Source of the DNA: Candidatus Yanofskybacteria bacterium CG10_big_fil_rev_8_21_14_0_10_36_16
Lineage (GTDB): Bacteria > Patescibacteria > Paceibacteria > 2-02-FULL-40-12 > IGHO2-01-FULL-4-A
Assembly: GCA_002794035.1 (NCBI GenBank)
Contig: PCXQ01000004.1
Location: 1-64,000 of the forward strand
Length of the DNA: 64,000 bases
Direction: 5' to 3'
Positions 31,716-40,316 of this stretch are shown here, one piece after another (positions within the stretch are counted from its first letter, which is position 1; each line of letters begins with the position of its first letter). Made by a program: the position numbers and the translations under genes. Below the pieces are notes generated by a model. That model ran no database searches and was not told the DNA's origin. It worked only from the letters and a program-made list of their open reading frames with translations.

Positions 31716-32669
31716 ATGGATAAGTCAAATATAAAATTAATATTTTTTGGAACTAATGAATTCGCGGTTCCTGTATTAGAGGCTCTTGTGAAAGAGGGTT
31801 ATGATATTGTCGGTGTAATTACAGAACCAAATAAACCTGTAGGCAGAAATCAAACCCTTACTCCCCCACCTGTGAAACTCAAGGCACAAAATGAAAAATT
31901 AAAAGTATTTCAACCAAAAAATAAATTAGAAATCAAGAATTTAATATCGGAGCTTCCTGCATCCACAGATGTCGGTGTGGTTGTTTATTATGGCAAAATC
32001 ATTCCTCAAGAAATGGTAGACTTCCCTAAACGAGGATTGTTGAATATTCATCCGTCTTTATTGCCAAAATATCGAGGCGCTTCCCCTATTCAGACAGCTA
32101 TTTTAAATGGTGATGTTGAAACGGGTGTTACCATTATGAAAATAGATGATCTAATGGACCATGGAGAAATAATAACAAGTGTTGATTATCAAGTATCAAG
32201 CAAAGATTACCACTTTAAAATTTATGAGGATTTAACTGAGTTGGGCACAAAGCTTTTAATAAAAATTTTACCGGAGTATTTAAGCGAGGGCATAAAATTA
32301 ATTCCTCAAAAGCATGATAAGGCAACTTATACAAAAAAATTTAAATTAGAGGACGGAGAAATAAAACCAGACGATAAAGCAAAAGATGCTTACAATAAAA
32401 TTAGGGCTTTTAATCCGGAACCGGGTGCTTATTGGAAATTATCAAATAATAAAATACTAAAAATATTAGAAGCTACCTTAGATTTGGAAACTAATATTAA
32501 CAAAACGGGGCTAACCAGAATAAACAAAAATCCCCTCAGTAGCACTCAGGGCAGGCCTGCTCTAGCTTTAAAAGGAGGGGTGTTGATCTTAGACAAGGTT
32601 AAACCAGAAAGTAAAAAAGCAATGTCCGGTAAAGATTTTATGAATGGACATGCGCAACTATTTAAATAA
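31716..32669 (+). CDS. fmt: Methionyl-tRNA formyltransferase
   Basis: 317 residues. Formylates initiator Met-tRNA using 10-formyl-THF. The catalytic region shows NIHPSLLPKYRGASPIQ (His and the SLLP loop, about 110-126) and MKIDDLMDHG (Asp, about 143-152). The C-terminal tRNA-binding domain has FNPEPGAYW. A segment LTRINKNPLSSTQGRPALAL in the C-terminal domain looks longer than usual and may be another in-frame repeat insertion, though I am unsure. Confidence 0.95.
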   Translation: MDKSNIKLIFFGTNEFAVPVLEALVKEGYDIVGVITEPNKPVGRNQTLTPPPVKLKAQNEKLKVFQPKNKLEIKNLISELPASTDVGVVVYYGKIIPQEMVDFPKRGLLNIHPSLLPKYRGASPIQTAILNGDVETGVTIMKIDDLMDHGEIITSVDYQVSSKDYHFKIYEDLTELGTKLLIKILPEYLSEGIKLIPQKHDKATYTKKFKLEDGEIKPDDKAKDAYNKIRAFNPEPGAYWKLSNNKILKILEATLDLETNINKTGLTRINKNPLSSTQGRPALALKGGVLILDKVKPESKKAMSGKDFMNGHAQLFK

Positions 32670-32677
32670 AAAACATT

Positions 32678-32926
32678 TTATTTATCTAACGCTTTGTCTA
32701 TTTTTTCTATTATTTTATCTAACTGGATAAAATGCGATATTTTTTTGCCAAGCAATTGTTTTAATAGTCGGCGGGACCTTTTTTTACCAAAAACCCATAC
32801 AAAACCCACGACTGCAAGCCATGATCCGGGTGTGAAAGGGGTTGCAAACGCCAAAATCCCAATAAATATTAAAAGTATGCCAAAGAAAAAATGCAGGTCA
32901 TATTTTTTTTTAAATAAAAAAACCAT
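32678..32926 (-). CDS. Small membrane protein, PGPGW-like
   Basis: 82 residues, two hydrophobic helices (about 12-28 and 32-47) around FATPFTPGSWLAVVG, which resembles the proline-rich turn of PGPGW-type putative transmembrane proteins; then a basic tail (KKRSRRLLKQLLGKK). It converges with fmt, eight bases away. Function unknown. Confidence 0.65.
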   Translation of the reverse strand: MVFLFKKKYDLHFFFGILLIFIGILAFATPFTPGSWLAVVGFVWVFGKKRSRRLLKQLLGKKISHFIQLDKIIEKIDKALDK

Positions 32927-32963
32927 ACTTTTATTTTAACCTATAATGAATTATTATTAAACT

Positions 32964-33683
32964 ATGAGTGATAATACAATGTTAAGTGTAAAAAAATTGT
33001 CAGTTTCTTTTGGAAAGAGCGTAATTTTAAACGAACTTTCTTTTGACGTCTTTAAGGGTGAGGCCATGGCAATTATTGGACCGAACGGTTCGGGCAAAAG
33101 CGTCTTGTTGAGGACACTTTTGGGGCTTGTCCATCACAAAGGAGAAATTATATGGGCGCCAAATATTAAGATAGGATATGTGCCTCAGCGTTTAGATATT
33201 GAAGAGGAGTTTCCATTAACAGTTAAAGAATTTTTACAGTTTAAGGCAGGTAATTACGCTGAAATTATAGAGGTATTAGAAAAAGTGGGAATCAAAACAG
33301 GTGAAACACATGAACATCATCTCGAGCATCACATATTAAACCAGCGTTTAGGCGTGCTTTCCGGAGGAGAATTCCAAAGGGTAATTATTGCAAGGGCATT
33401 AATTGGCAGACCTGATGTTTTGCTTTTTGATGAACCAACATCTGGCGTTGATATTTCCGGAGAACAAACAATTTATAATTTGTTATTTAGACTACAAAAA
33501 GAAATTGGATTAACTGTAATACTTGTATCGCATGATTTAAATGTTGTTTATAAATATGCGAATAATGTTTTGTGTCTTAATAAAGAACAGGTTTGCTTTG
33601 GTCGCCCAGATGTTGTGTTAACTCCTGAAGAATTAAAATCACTATATGGAGGTGGTGCAGAGTTTTATAAGCACTCTCATTAG
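32964..33683 (+). CDS. Metal ABC transporter, ATP-binding subunit (ZnuC/MntB type)
   Basis: 239 residues. Walker A GPNGSGKS (about 39-46), signature LSGGEFQRVIIARAL (about 132-146), Walker B VLLFDEPTSGVD and switch His in LVSHD. The histidine-rich HEHHLEHH (about 112-119) before the signature fits a Zn or Mn importer. Paired with the ABC-3 permease gene 9 bases downstream. The substrate-binding lipoprotein is not in the window. Confidence 0.92.
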   Translation: MSDNTMLSVKKLSVSFGKSVILNELSFDVFKGEAMAIIGPNGSGKSVLLRTLLGLVHHKGEIIWAPNIKIGYVPQRLDIEEEFPLTVKEFLQFKAGNYAEIIEVLEKVGIKTGETHEHHLEHHILNQRLGVLSGGEFQRVIIARALIGRPDVLLFDEPTSGVDISGEQTIYNLLFRLQKEIGLTVILVSHDLNVVYKYANNVLCLNKEQVCFGRPDVVLTPEELKSLYGGGAEFYKHSH

Positions 33684-33692
33684 TGTAAAAAA

Positions 33693-34451
33693 ATGGATTA
33701 TTTACCATTAATAACTGCTATATTTGTAGGAGCTTCAGCCGGTTATCTAGGCTCTTTTATGGTTCTTCGTCAGATGGCGCTTGTTGGTGATGCTCTTTCC
33801 CATGTGGCCTTACCGGGCGTTGCATTGGGTTTGGTCTTTAATTTTAATCCTATTTTGGGTGCTTTTGGCGCACTTTTTGGAGGAATATTGATAGTTTGGT
33901 TTTTAGAATATAGAACCAAGATATCAACAGAAGCTTTAATAGGCCTTATTTTTACAGTAAGTTTATCGGTGGGATTGTTAATAACACCTGATGAAGAACT
34001 TCTTGAGGCGCTTTTTGGAGACATTTCAGCCATAACGTTAATAGATGGTATTTTGGCAATATTATTATCTGTGTCGGTTATTTTAATAATGAGAGGATTG
34101 GCAAATAAATTTATTTTGTCCACGATCTCGGATGAATTGGCTCGTGCCGAAAAAATAAAGACTGCAAAATTAAATTTTGTTTACCTTGTATTGGTTGCGG
34201 TTATTGTTGCTCTAGGAATTAAAACCGTAGGCACCTTGCTTATGGGTGCCTTAGTTATAATTCCGGCTATTGCTTCTAGGAATATCTCAAAAGGACTTTT
34301 GTCTTATATTAAAAACTCAGCCGCCATTGGCGCATTAAGCGGAGGGTTGGGTATATTTTTAGCAAACTCTTATTCTTTGGCGCCCGGCCCTGTTGTGGTT
34401 CTTGTCAGCGCAAGCATTTTTTTGGTAACTCTATTTTTTAAGAAGTCTTGA
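33693..34451 (+). CDS. Metal ABC transporter permease (ABC-3 family)
   Basis: 252 residues, about eight helices. Family motifs: LRQMALVGDALSHVALPGVALG near 25-46 and KTVGTLLMGALVIIPAIASR near 185-205. Forms the membrane channel with the ATPase just upstream for Zn2+ or Mn2+ uptake. The TGA stop lies inside the -35 box of the next gene. Confidence 0.92.
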   Translation: MDYLPLITAIFVGASAGYLGSFMVLRQMALVGDALSHVALPGVALGLVFNFNPILGAFGALFGGILIVWFLEYRTKISTEALIGLIFTVSLSVGLLITPDEELLEALFGDISAITLIDGILAILLSVSVILIMRGLANKFILSTISDELARAEKIKTAKLNFVYLVLVAVIVALGIKTVGTLLMGALVIIPAIASRNISKGLLSYIKNSAAIGALSGGLGIFLANSYSLAPGPVVVLVSASIFLVTLFFKKS

Positions 34452-34476
34452 CGTTTACTGTTTTATTTGATATAAT
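34448..34476 (+). promoter_or_regulatory. Near-consensus promoter of a foreign-looking gene
   Basis: TTGACG (34448-34453), exactly 17 bases, TATAAT (34471-34476). The -35 box overlaps the stop codon of the permease gene. Confidence 0.8.
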
Positions 34477-34559
34477 TAAATAAGTAAGGTGGTTTGCGTG
34501 TTCTCTTTGGTTTTAAGACGGAACTCAAATATGCCGAATCCGTCGGCTAGGAGGACACC

Positions 34560-34958
34560 ATGAGCTGGATCAATCCCGCCAACGCCCAACCCACTGGATA
34601 TAACCCCAAGGCGAGAGTCTCCGGGTTCATTCAGAAGTTCGGGCAACTCGGTGAGGTTGCTCTTGGGGCTTGGAACGCAGTGGACCCGCTTCGCTGCTGT
34701 CATTGCCCCGACGAATATCTTGGCTATGCCAGGCGATTCGTTGAAGGTGTCGTTAGGGTCATCCCTAGCGAGTGGCCGAACCACCCCGACCTTGTGGAGG
34801 AGCTCGTGCGTAGAAGCTTCTATCCAACCCAGGTTGTCAACCACACCGGACTTGGTCATCCGTGGGTAACTGCGGAAGACATTAAGTCCATCGCCCAGCA
34901 CATCGCTGGGAGAGTGGAACAACTAGGAGGGATGGAGGATCTCTTGCCAGAGAGCTAA
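34560..34958 (+). CDS. Unknown protein, compositionally unlike neighbours
   Basis: 132 residues. GC content is plainly higher than in all surrounding genes (codons such as GCC, GTC, CCC, CTG). AGGAGG stands five bases before the ATG. Sequence features: ALGAWNAVDPLRCCHCPDEYLGYA (WN, DP, PDEY), FVEGVVRVIPSEW and a C-terminal helical part. The WNxxDP...PDEY pattern faintly recalls DUF1871, but I cannot assign a family. Strong promoter and own terminator mark it as a self-contained cassette, probably transferred. Confidence 0.72.
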   Translation: MSWINPANAQPTGYNPKARVSGFIQKFGQLGEVALGAWNAVDPLRCCHCPDEYLGYARRFVEGVVRVIPSEWPNHPDLVEELVRRSFYPTQVVNHTGLGHPWVTAEDIKSIAQHIAGRVEQLGGMEDLLPES

Positions 34959-34971
34959 ACCCACGGGTCAA

Positions 34972-35010
34972 GACCGCTTAGTAGCTAACGCGAACGGCGG
35001 TTTTTCTTTT
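34972..35010 (+). terminator. Probable terminator of the foreign gene
   Basis: ACCGC...GCGGT: GACCGCTTAG and a later CGAACGGCGG can pair, followed by TTTTTCTTTT. Confidence 0.65.
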
Positions 35011-35109
35011 GCCTACGCATCACAAATTTTGCGAGGTTATATAATCCGAATTAAAGTTTGTATGACTACACAAAAAAGATGTTTTATGCTAGTATGTATT
35101 AATAAATTT

Positions 35110-35679
35110 ATGATCGGTGTTAATGAATTAAAATCAAAGGTTTACTTTATTTTTGACGGACAGCCGTGGGTGGTTTTGGAGTCCAATCATCTTAAAATGC
35201 AACAAAGACGCCCGGTAGTTCAGACTCGTATTCAAAACCTTTTAAACGGTAAAATAATTGAGAGAAATTTTCAGCAATCAGATACTTTTGAGGTGGCTGA
35301 TGTTAGCAAAAAGACAGTAAAATTCATTTATGAACATAGGGGTGAATACTGGTTTTCTGATTCTAAAAATCCATCTGACAGATTTCAATTAAGCAAGGAG
35401 ATTTTGGGAGATAGTGCAAAATTCTTAAAGCCTAACCTTGAGATTGACGCAGTAATGTTTAATGATGATGTTATAAATATAGAATTGCCTGTTAAGATTG
35501 AATATAAAGTTAAAGAAGCTCCACCAGCTGTAAAGGGAGATACTGCCCAAGGCGGGGTTAAACAAATAACACTTGAGGGCGGTGCTGTAATAAGCGCTCC
35601 CCTTTTTATTAATGCAGGAGACATAGTAAGAGTTAATACAGAGACTGGACAATATGTAGAGAGGGTAGATAAAAAATAA
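35110..35679 (+). CDS. efp: Translation elongation factor P, altered tip loop
   Basis: 189 residues from ATG 35110; earlier in-frame starts add non-family sequence. Relieves ribosome stalling at proline runs. KOW-like domain I begins VNELKSKVYFIFDGQPW; the tip that normally carries the modified lysine (PGKG) reads HLKMQQRRPVVQTR. OB domains II and III follow, ending TLEGGAVISAPLFINAGD and VNTETGQYVERV. The Gln/Arg tip is a pattern I have seen in Parcubacteria-type EF-P and implies another or no modification. Confidence 0.94.
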   Translation: MIGVNELKSKVYFIFDGQPWVVLESNHLKMQQRRPVVQTRIQNLLNGKIIERNFQQSDTFEVADVSKKTVKFIYEHRGEYWFSDSKNPSDRFQLSKEILGDSAKFLKPNLEIDAVMFNDDVINIELPVKIEYKVKEAPPAVKGDTAQGGVKQITLEGGAVISAPLFINAGDIVRVNTETGQYVERVDKK

Positions 35680-35698
35680 TTTTATAATTACTTTATTT

Positions 35699-35726
35699 AA
35701 AAAACTCGCACTTGCGAGTTTTTTTA
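35699..35726 (+). terminator. Intrinsic terminator of efp
   Basis: AAAAAACTCGCA and TGCGAGTTTTTTT arms, loop CT; also usable on the minus strand. Confidence 0.88.
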
Positions 35727-35742
35727 TTCGATTATTTTTTAA

Positions 35743-36321
35743 TTAATCGTCTTTTCTTTTTTGGCGCAATGTTAATGCTGTAACAACAGGAAGTACGGCC
35801 CACCAAAATCTTGCTAAATCTCCTGCAAAATAAGTTTTTAATTTTGCTAGTTGAGGTGCTAACTCATCTGGCAAATATGAAAACGCTACGCTTGTCAAAA
35901 ACCCAAACTTTATCAACGCTATTAAAAGCAAGGGGCCTAGAGTAAATTCTTTTAGTGTAAATCGGGTTTTTAGAGAAGAGAAACTTAAAATAGAGAATGT
36001 TAGGAAGTAAAGCACAAAAAATAATATTAGATGTACCATGTATGATTCAAGACCGCCGGTAAAAGATTTTACGTAATCAAAATAAGGGAAAAGCGGTTCA
36101 ATAAAAGCAGCTAAATATAAGCTTATAAGGCTTAAAAAAAGTCTAGATTTTCCATAACTGAATCCTGATAAAAATATTACAAATATAACAAAAAATGCCA
36201 TCCACCACTCCCAGCTTATTTCAGAAAATTTAAAACCGCCAAAACCGTCTAATAGGCCGTTGAAAACGCTAGAGAAATTAGCAAGCGTAGATATGAAACT
36301 GTTAAATATATTGTTTAACAA
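35743..36321 (-). CDS. Hypothetical membrane protein
   Basis: 192 residues with about five hydrophobic helices (about 38-52, 58-76, 93-114, 125-147 and 165-185) and a basic end LRQKRKDD. The plan faintly resembles CvpA-like proteins. It lies 20 bases downstream of the LCP gene on the same strand, at the end of the glycan cluster. No motif allows a function. Confidence 0.62.
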   Translation of the reverse strand: MLNNIFNSFISTLANFSSVFNGLLDGFGGFKFSEISWEWWMAFFVIFVIFLSGFSYGKSRLFLSLISLYLAAFIEPLFPYFDYVKSFTGGLESYMVHLILFFVLYFLTFSILSFSSLKTRFTLKEFTLGPLLLIALIKFGFLTSVAFSYLPDELAPQLAKLKTYFAGDLARFWWAVLPVVTALTLRQKRKDD

Positions 36322-36340
36322 AATTATTTATAATTTTATA

Positions 36341-37390
36341 TTATTTCTTGGTTAGTATGGTTTCAAATGTTTGTTTTATACCTTCATAATTACCATCCTT
36401 TGGTAATAATTTATATACCCCGTCATCTACTATTTGATCTAAGAGATTTTCAGTTGATATCACGTAGGTTTCCGGCAATGATTCTGACATTGATTTCAGA
36501 AGATCTATCATATCCCCAATGTTTAATATGCTTATATCAGTGCGTAAATTATCTTTAAATTCAGAAATAATCCCAGAAAGTTTAATTGGGTTTAAGAGTG
36601 TGCCGATAGACAAAACTTTGTCTTTTGTGGCAAGCAATACTTGTTGTTGCCTGCGAGATCTATCAAAATCATTAGTTGAATAACGCGACCTAACATAATA
36701 TAGGGCTTCCTGAGCTTCAAGGTGGTTTTCACCTTCCGGCAGATAAAATTCATAGCCCCATTGCTGGGTTTCTTTGAATTCTTTTTCAAGAGTTACATCG
36801 ATACCTCCTACTTTATCTATTATACCTAAAAATCCTTCAAAATCTAAGACTGCCATTTTGTCTATGTAAATTCCTGTTAAACGAGATATGGTTTCCTTTG
36901 TGTAATTAAAGGTATCACCTTTTGCCAGTCCTCGTTCATAAACTTCATTTAGCTTACCTTCAAAGTCTCCCACTTTTATATATAAATCGCGAGGCAGTGA
37001 TATAATGCTAACCGTTTTGTCTGATTTGTTTATGCTCAAAACCTGGATGCTATCAGTTAAGAGGCCGCCATTTGCAAGATCTCCCTCTCCTCTTATGCCA
37101 AGCATTAAAATGTCTAAACGCTCCGATTCTTTTTCGGGTAGTGGGTTTAGGTCAGGCGTTGGCTCAGGTACTTTGCCGTTCACAAATGGAAGAACATTGG
37201 CTGCCCTTTTCCACCAAGGTTCTTTGTCGCTGTTGTCTACCACTATAGTGTTGTAAGCAAGGCCCAATTTAAAAGTAATAAAACCCACAAGAATTATGGC
37301 TCCAACAAAAATCAAAACCTCCCTTCTTTTCCACCAAGGAGGGGGCATTTTAATATAATCTGGATTGTAGTTTATTGAAATTTTATCCAT
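36341..37390 (-). CDS. LytR-CpsA-Psr (LCP) family phosphotransferase
   Basis: 349 residues: short cytoplasmic part, one membrane helix (about 28-45), then the LCP domain with DILMLGIRGEGD, SIQVLSINKSDKTVSIISLPRDLYI and GGIDVTLE, and the Arg-rich YYVRSRYSTNDFDRSRRQQ. Such enzymes transfer glycan chains from a lipid carrier to a cell-wall or surface acceptor. Its position beside glycosyltransferases and a polymerase-like protein agrees with that. Confidence 0.92.
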   Translation of the reverse strand: MDKISINYNPDYIKMPPPWWKRREVLIFVGAIILVGFITFKLGLAYNTIVVDNSDKEPWWKRAANVLPFVNGKVPEPTPDLNPLPEKESERLDILMLGIRGEGDLANGGLLTDSIQVLSINKSDKTVSIISLPRDLYIKVGDFEGKLNEVYERGLAKGDTFNYTKETISRLTGIYIDKMAVLDFEGFLGIIDKVGGIDVTLEKEFKETQQWGYEFYLPEGENHLEAQEALYYVRSRYSTNDFDRSRRQQQVLLATKDKVLSIGTLLNPIKLSGIISEFKDNLRTDISILNIGDMIDLLKSMSESLPETYVISTENLLDQIVDDGVYKLLPKDGNYEGIKQTFETILTKK

Positions 37391-37403
37391 GTTTAAAAAG
37401 GGT

Positions 37404-38456
37404 TTATTTAAACCATTTTCTTATATCTTTGGGAGTTATTTTTGCTTTCTTAATTACCTCCCTTCTTCTTTTTAACATTTTTGGTATACCCTTGACAATA
37501 TGCGGCATTTCTAGGAACATCCAAGGTTCAAATATTAAGAAATATGACCAAAGCATGATTTGTCTTTTTAATATGCGGGGTAAGTCGTGTAAAAAATTAG
37601 AGAGGTAGTCGTTTTTTATAACAGCAAAGAACCAATTTCTATAATCTAACCTGCGCTTGAATTGGGGAATCGTTTTTCTTATTTTAATAAAATTTTTCAA
37701 TTTGCCTCCAGCCAGAGTTTTTGTAGTTTGTCTATCGTGCCAAGCAATAACATTGGGTGCATAAATTTGTTTCCACCCGAACACGTTCATTCTCCATGCT
37801 AAATCTAAATCATCCCCATACCAAAAGAAGTCAGGATCAATAATGTACCCATCTATCTTTATATTTTTTAAAGCTTCATGCCTAAATAAGGGCACAGCCC
37901 CTTCTACGCCAAAAATTTCGGTTGATTTGCTGTACTGTCCCTCGTCCTTTTCACCGTGTGCTATATTTACTGACCGTCTTGATTTGTAAATCTCAAAACC
38001 TAGCGTATCTATCGTGTTTGTTTTTTTGAGCTTTAGATTTCCACCCATCGTGATTGGCTCTGCTCTGTATATTTTTGCCTGTAGTGCGCCAATTTTATTA
38101 TCAGCTTCTATTATCTCAATGGCATTTTTAATAAAGTTACTATCAAGCAAAACATCTACTGAAAGCGCTATGATGTATTTTCCGTTACTTTTTTCAAGTA
38201 GCCATTCTTGTCCTGGCCACATTCCCAAATTTTCTTCTTTTTCAAATAAAGAAAATTTTGTAATACTCAAATCTTCATTTCCTGTCTTTAGGTTATTTAT
38301 GATCTCCTTCGTGTTATCTGTTGAATTATTATCTAGGATATTTAATTCAATTTTTTCGTGAGGATATGATTGCTTTAAAACTGAATCAAGACACCATGGT
38401 ATATATTTTTCACCATTTCTAACCGCTATATTTATTGTTACTAAAGGCTGTGCCAT
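37404..38456 (-). CDS. Family 2 glycosyltransferase
   Basis: 350 residues from ATG 38456 (MAQPLVTINIAVRNGEKYI), one base after the stop of the upstream gene; a start 14 codons earlier overlaps that gene. GT-A fold with NILDNNSTDNT, LSVDVLLD (DXD-like) and DFFWYGDDLDLAWRMNVFGW. A C-terminal basic amphipathic part may touch the membrane. Donor and acceptor unknown; part of the glycan cluster. Confidence 0.88.
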   Translation of the reverse strand: MAQPLVTINIAVRNGEKYIPWCLDSVLKQSYPHEKIELNILDNNSTDNTKEIINNLKTGNEDLSITKFSLFEKEENLGMWPGQEWLLEKSNGKYIIALSVDVLLDSNFIKNAIEIIEADNKIGALQAKIYRAEPITMGGNLKLKKTNTIDTLGFEIYKSRRSVNIAHGEKDEGQYSKSTEIFGVEGAVPLFRHEALKNIKIDGYIIDPDFFWYGDDLDLAWRMNVFGWKQIYAPNVIAWHDRQTTKTLAGGKLKNFIKIRKTIPQFKRRLDYRNWFFAVIKNDYLSNFLHDLPRILKRQIMLWSYFLIFEPWMFLEMPHIVKGIPKMLKRRREVIKKAKITPKDIRKWFK

Positions 38457-38457
38457 T

Positions 38458-40068
38458 TTATATATTAAAAAATTTACTAAACCAATTTTTACCAGCACTG
38501 TTTGAATTATTAATACCTAGCGTTAATGCAACAATTGAGGAAAAAATAAGAAATGCTCTTTCATCAAACAGGACAATGTCTGTCATTAGATAAAGAAGTC
38601 CCCACATGACAAACAAAAGTGTTGAAGCAAAGTATGTTTTTATAAACCAGTCAGATTCTTTTATGTAATTATTATACATTTTTACAAGCATTAAGAATAA
38701 GAATAAAAGCGATGCCATAAATGCAATCATGCCCATTTCAGCAAAAATATTTAAATATAAATTGTGGGCCGAAGATCCTGCTCTGGCTAGAGTTACATCC
38801 TGTTCTAGTACTACAGGAAAATTCCCGATGCCCACGCCTAACCATGGACGTTTTTTTATTGACTCAAAAGTTTTTTGCCAAATTTCTAACCGTAAACTGT
38901 TTGAGGTTTCTCCAAAATCAATAATTGACCTAACCCTGTTGCTTAAAAGGTCTGAGTTGTCTTTGTTGAGTAAAAATTGAGGAGAGGCAAATATTGGATA
39001 AGCCACCATAAATAACAAAACGAAAATTAAAATATAAGATGATAAATATTTAAATACATTTTTTTCATGCATATGGTTTCTTAAAAATATAGTAGCAAAA
39101 ATAAAAGATCCTATTAACGTTGAAATGCCTGCCAGCCACATTCCACGAGTTCCGCTTAATATTATTGCTAACAGTATTACTGGAACCCACAACACAAACC
39201 ATTTGGCCCTGGTTTTAAATAATGCTTTAGTGCTGTGGCCTGTTTTGGATGTGGCCCTTGTTAAGGCGATTGCAAATATTGAAGGCAGACCAAAAAGTAT
39301 AAATAAAGGGAAAGAATGAGAGTCGGGGAAAATAGAAAACACTCTCAAAGATAGCTGTTCACCAAAATAGGCAAACCAAGTATTGCCAACCCATGATGCG
39401 ATGTAGCACCATTCTTCACCAAATAGCTTGCACTCTATCCCCTCACCCCAAACACGCATAAACCCATAAATGTCCATTAAATAAGTCATGCTCAATTGAA
39501 CGAACCCGAGTACTGTAACTATTATAGTCGGTATGGCCAAGTTTTTAATAATTCTTTGAGAATAATCTTTGTTTTTTAAAATTAAGGAATATAAAACTAT
39601 CCCTACTAATGAAAGATTAATAAAGTAAATTACTCTTTTTATTCCTGATGTTAAATCTTGTGTCTGGGTTAATGATAAGGTTGCCATAAAAAGCAAAAGA
39701 CCAGATAAAAATATAAATTCATGTTTTGTTAAAAATCTAATTGGTTTTTTGAAAAAATTAATAAACCCTGGCCACATATCTGCCAATCCACCCACAAAAA
39801 ACCATTTTAAAAATATTACTGCAGAAAGTATCCGCCACATATTAAATTGATCAAAACTTGGCGTTAATGGTATGGCCATAAAAAAAGGAATTGAGCGAAC
39901 AAAATATGCACCCGAATCTTCAAGTGGAGCCCAGATAAAATAAAAAACCAACCAAATGGTTAAAATAGTAACAATATCGCGCGATAAAACACCGGTTATT
40001 ACTAAACCAAAAAGAACAAGATGAATAATAAAAATTGTATTTAGTAAGGAAGGTCTTTTGGTAGACAT
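38458..40068 (-). CDS. O-antigen ligase/polymerase-like protein (Wzy_C)
   Basis: 536 residues from ATG 40068. About 11-12 membrane helices, with the large external loop carrying the Wzy_C signature GTRGMWLAGISTLIG, RPWLGVGIGNFPVV and SSAHNLYLNIFAEMG (His near 440). These proteins join or polymerise lipid-linked glycans outside the membrane. Together with the LCP protein and four glycosyltransferases it indicates a surface polysaccharide or glycoprotein pathway. Confidence 0.88.
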   Translation of the reverse strand: MSTKRPSLLNTIFIIHLVLFGLVITGVLSRDIVTILTIWLVFYFIWAPLEDSGAYFVRSIPFFMAIPLTPSFDQFNMWRILSAVIFLKWFFVGGLADMWPGFINFFKKPIRFLTKHEFIFLSGLLLFMATLSLTQTQDLTSGIKRVIYFINLSLVGIVLYSLILKNKDYSQRIIKNLAIPTIIVTVLGFVQLSMTYLMDIYGFMRVWGEGIECKLFGEEWCYIASWVGNTWFAYFGEQLSLRVFSIFPDSHSFPLFILFGLPSIFAIALTRATSKTGHSTKALFKTRAKWFVLWVPVILLAIILSGTRGMWLAGISTLIGSFIFATIFLRNHMHEKNVFKYLSSYILIFVLLFMVAYPIFASPQFLLNKDNSDLLSNRVRSIIDFGETSNSLRLEIWQKTFESIKKRPWLGVGIGNFPVVLEQDVTLARAGSSAHNLYLNIFAEMGMIAFMASLLFLFLMLVKMYNNYIKESDWFIKTYFASTLLFVMWGLLYLMTDIVLFDERAFLIFSSIVALTLGINNSNSAGKNWFSKFFNI

Positions 40069-40127
40069 TTTATTATAAGTGATATATTGTATTAAGGGTT
40101 GTTTATTCTTTAACAAGGAGGCCTATC

Positions 40128-40316
40128 ATGTTTGGATTAGCCTTGGCAATTTTTCTATATGGAATAGTTTTTGAGTTACAAACTATTAATATAATAATGG
40201 GCAACCAGATAAATTATAGGCGTGCTGAAGCACTTTTTTGTGCTATAATTGTGGGGATTTTAGCTGAATTAGGTCTTCGTGCCGCTATTCAGGGTTGTTG
40301 TTGGCCAACTTTCTAA
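40128..40316 (+). CDS. Small hydrophobic protein
   Basis: 62 residues, two hydrophobic helices (about 2-24 and 36-55), ending GCCWPTF. A perfect AGGAGG stands six bases before the ATG, which supports a real gene although it is short and lies on the opposite strand to the cluster. Its last 32 bases overlap the end of the convergent glycosyltransferase gene. Function unknown. Confidence 0.62.
   Translation: MFGLALAIFLYGIVFELQTINIIMGNQINYRRAEALFCAIIVGILAELGLRAAIQGCCWPTF

Noticed and set aside
34476..34922. A 148-codon minus-strand frame opposite the GC-rich gene
   Set aside because: High GC makes long shadow frames. The plus-strand gene has promoter, SD and terminator; the minus one has none.
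35029..35109. N-terminal extension of EF-P
   Set aside because: Family alignment begins at the later ATG (35110); the extra codons are in the intergenic region.
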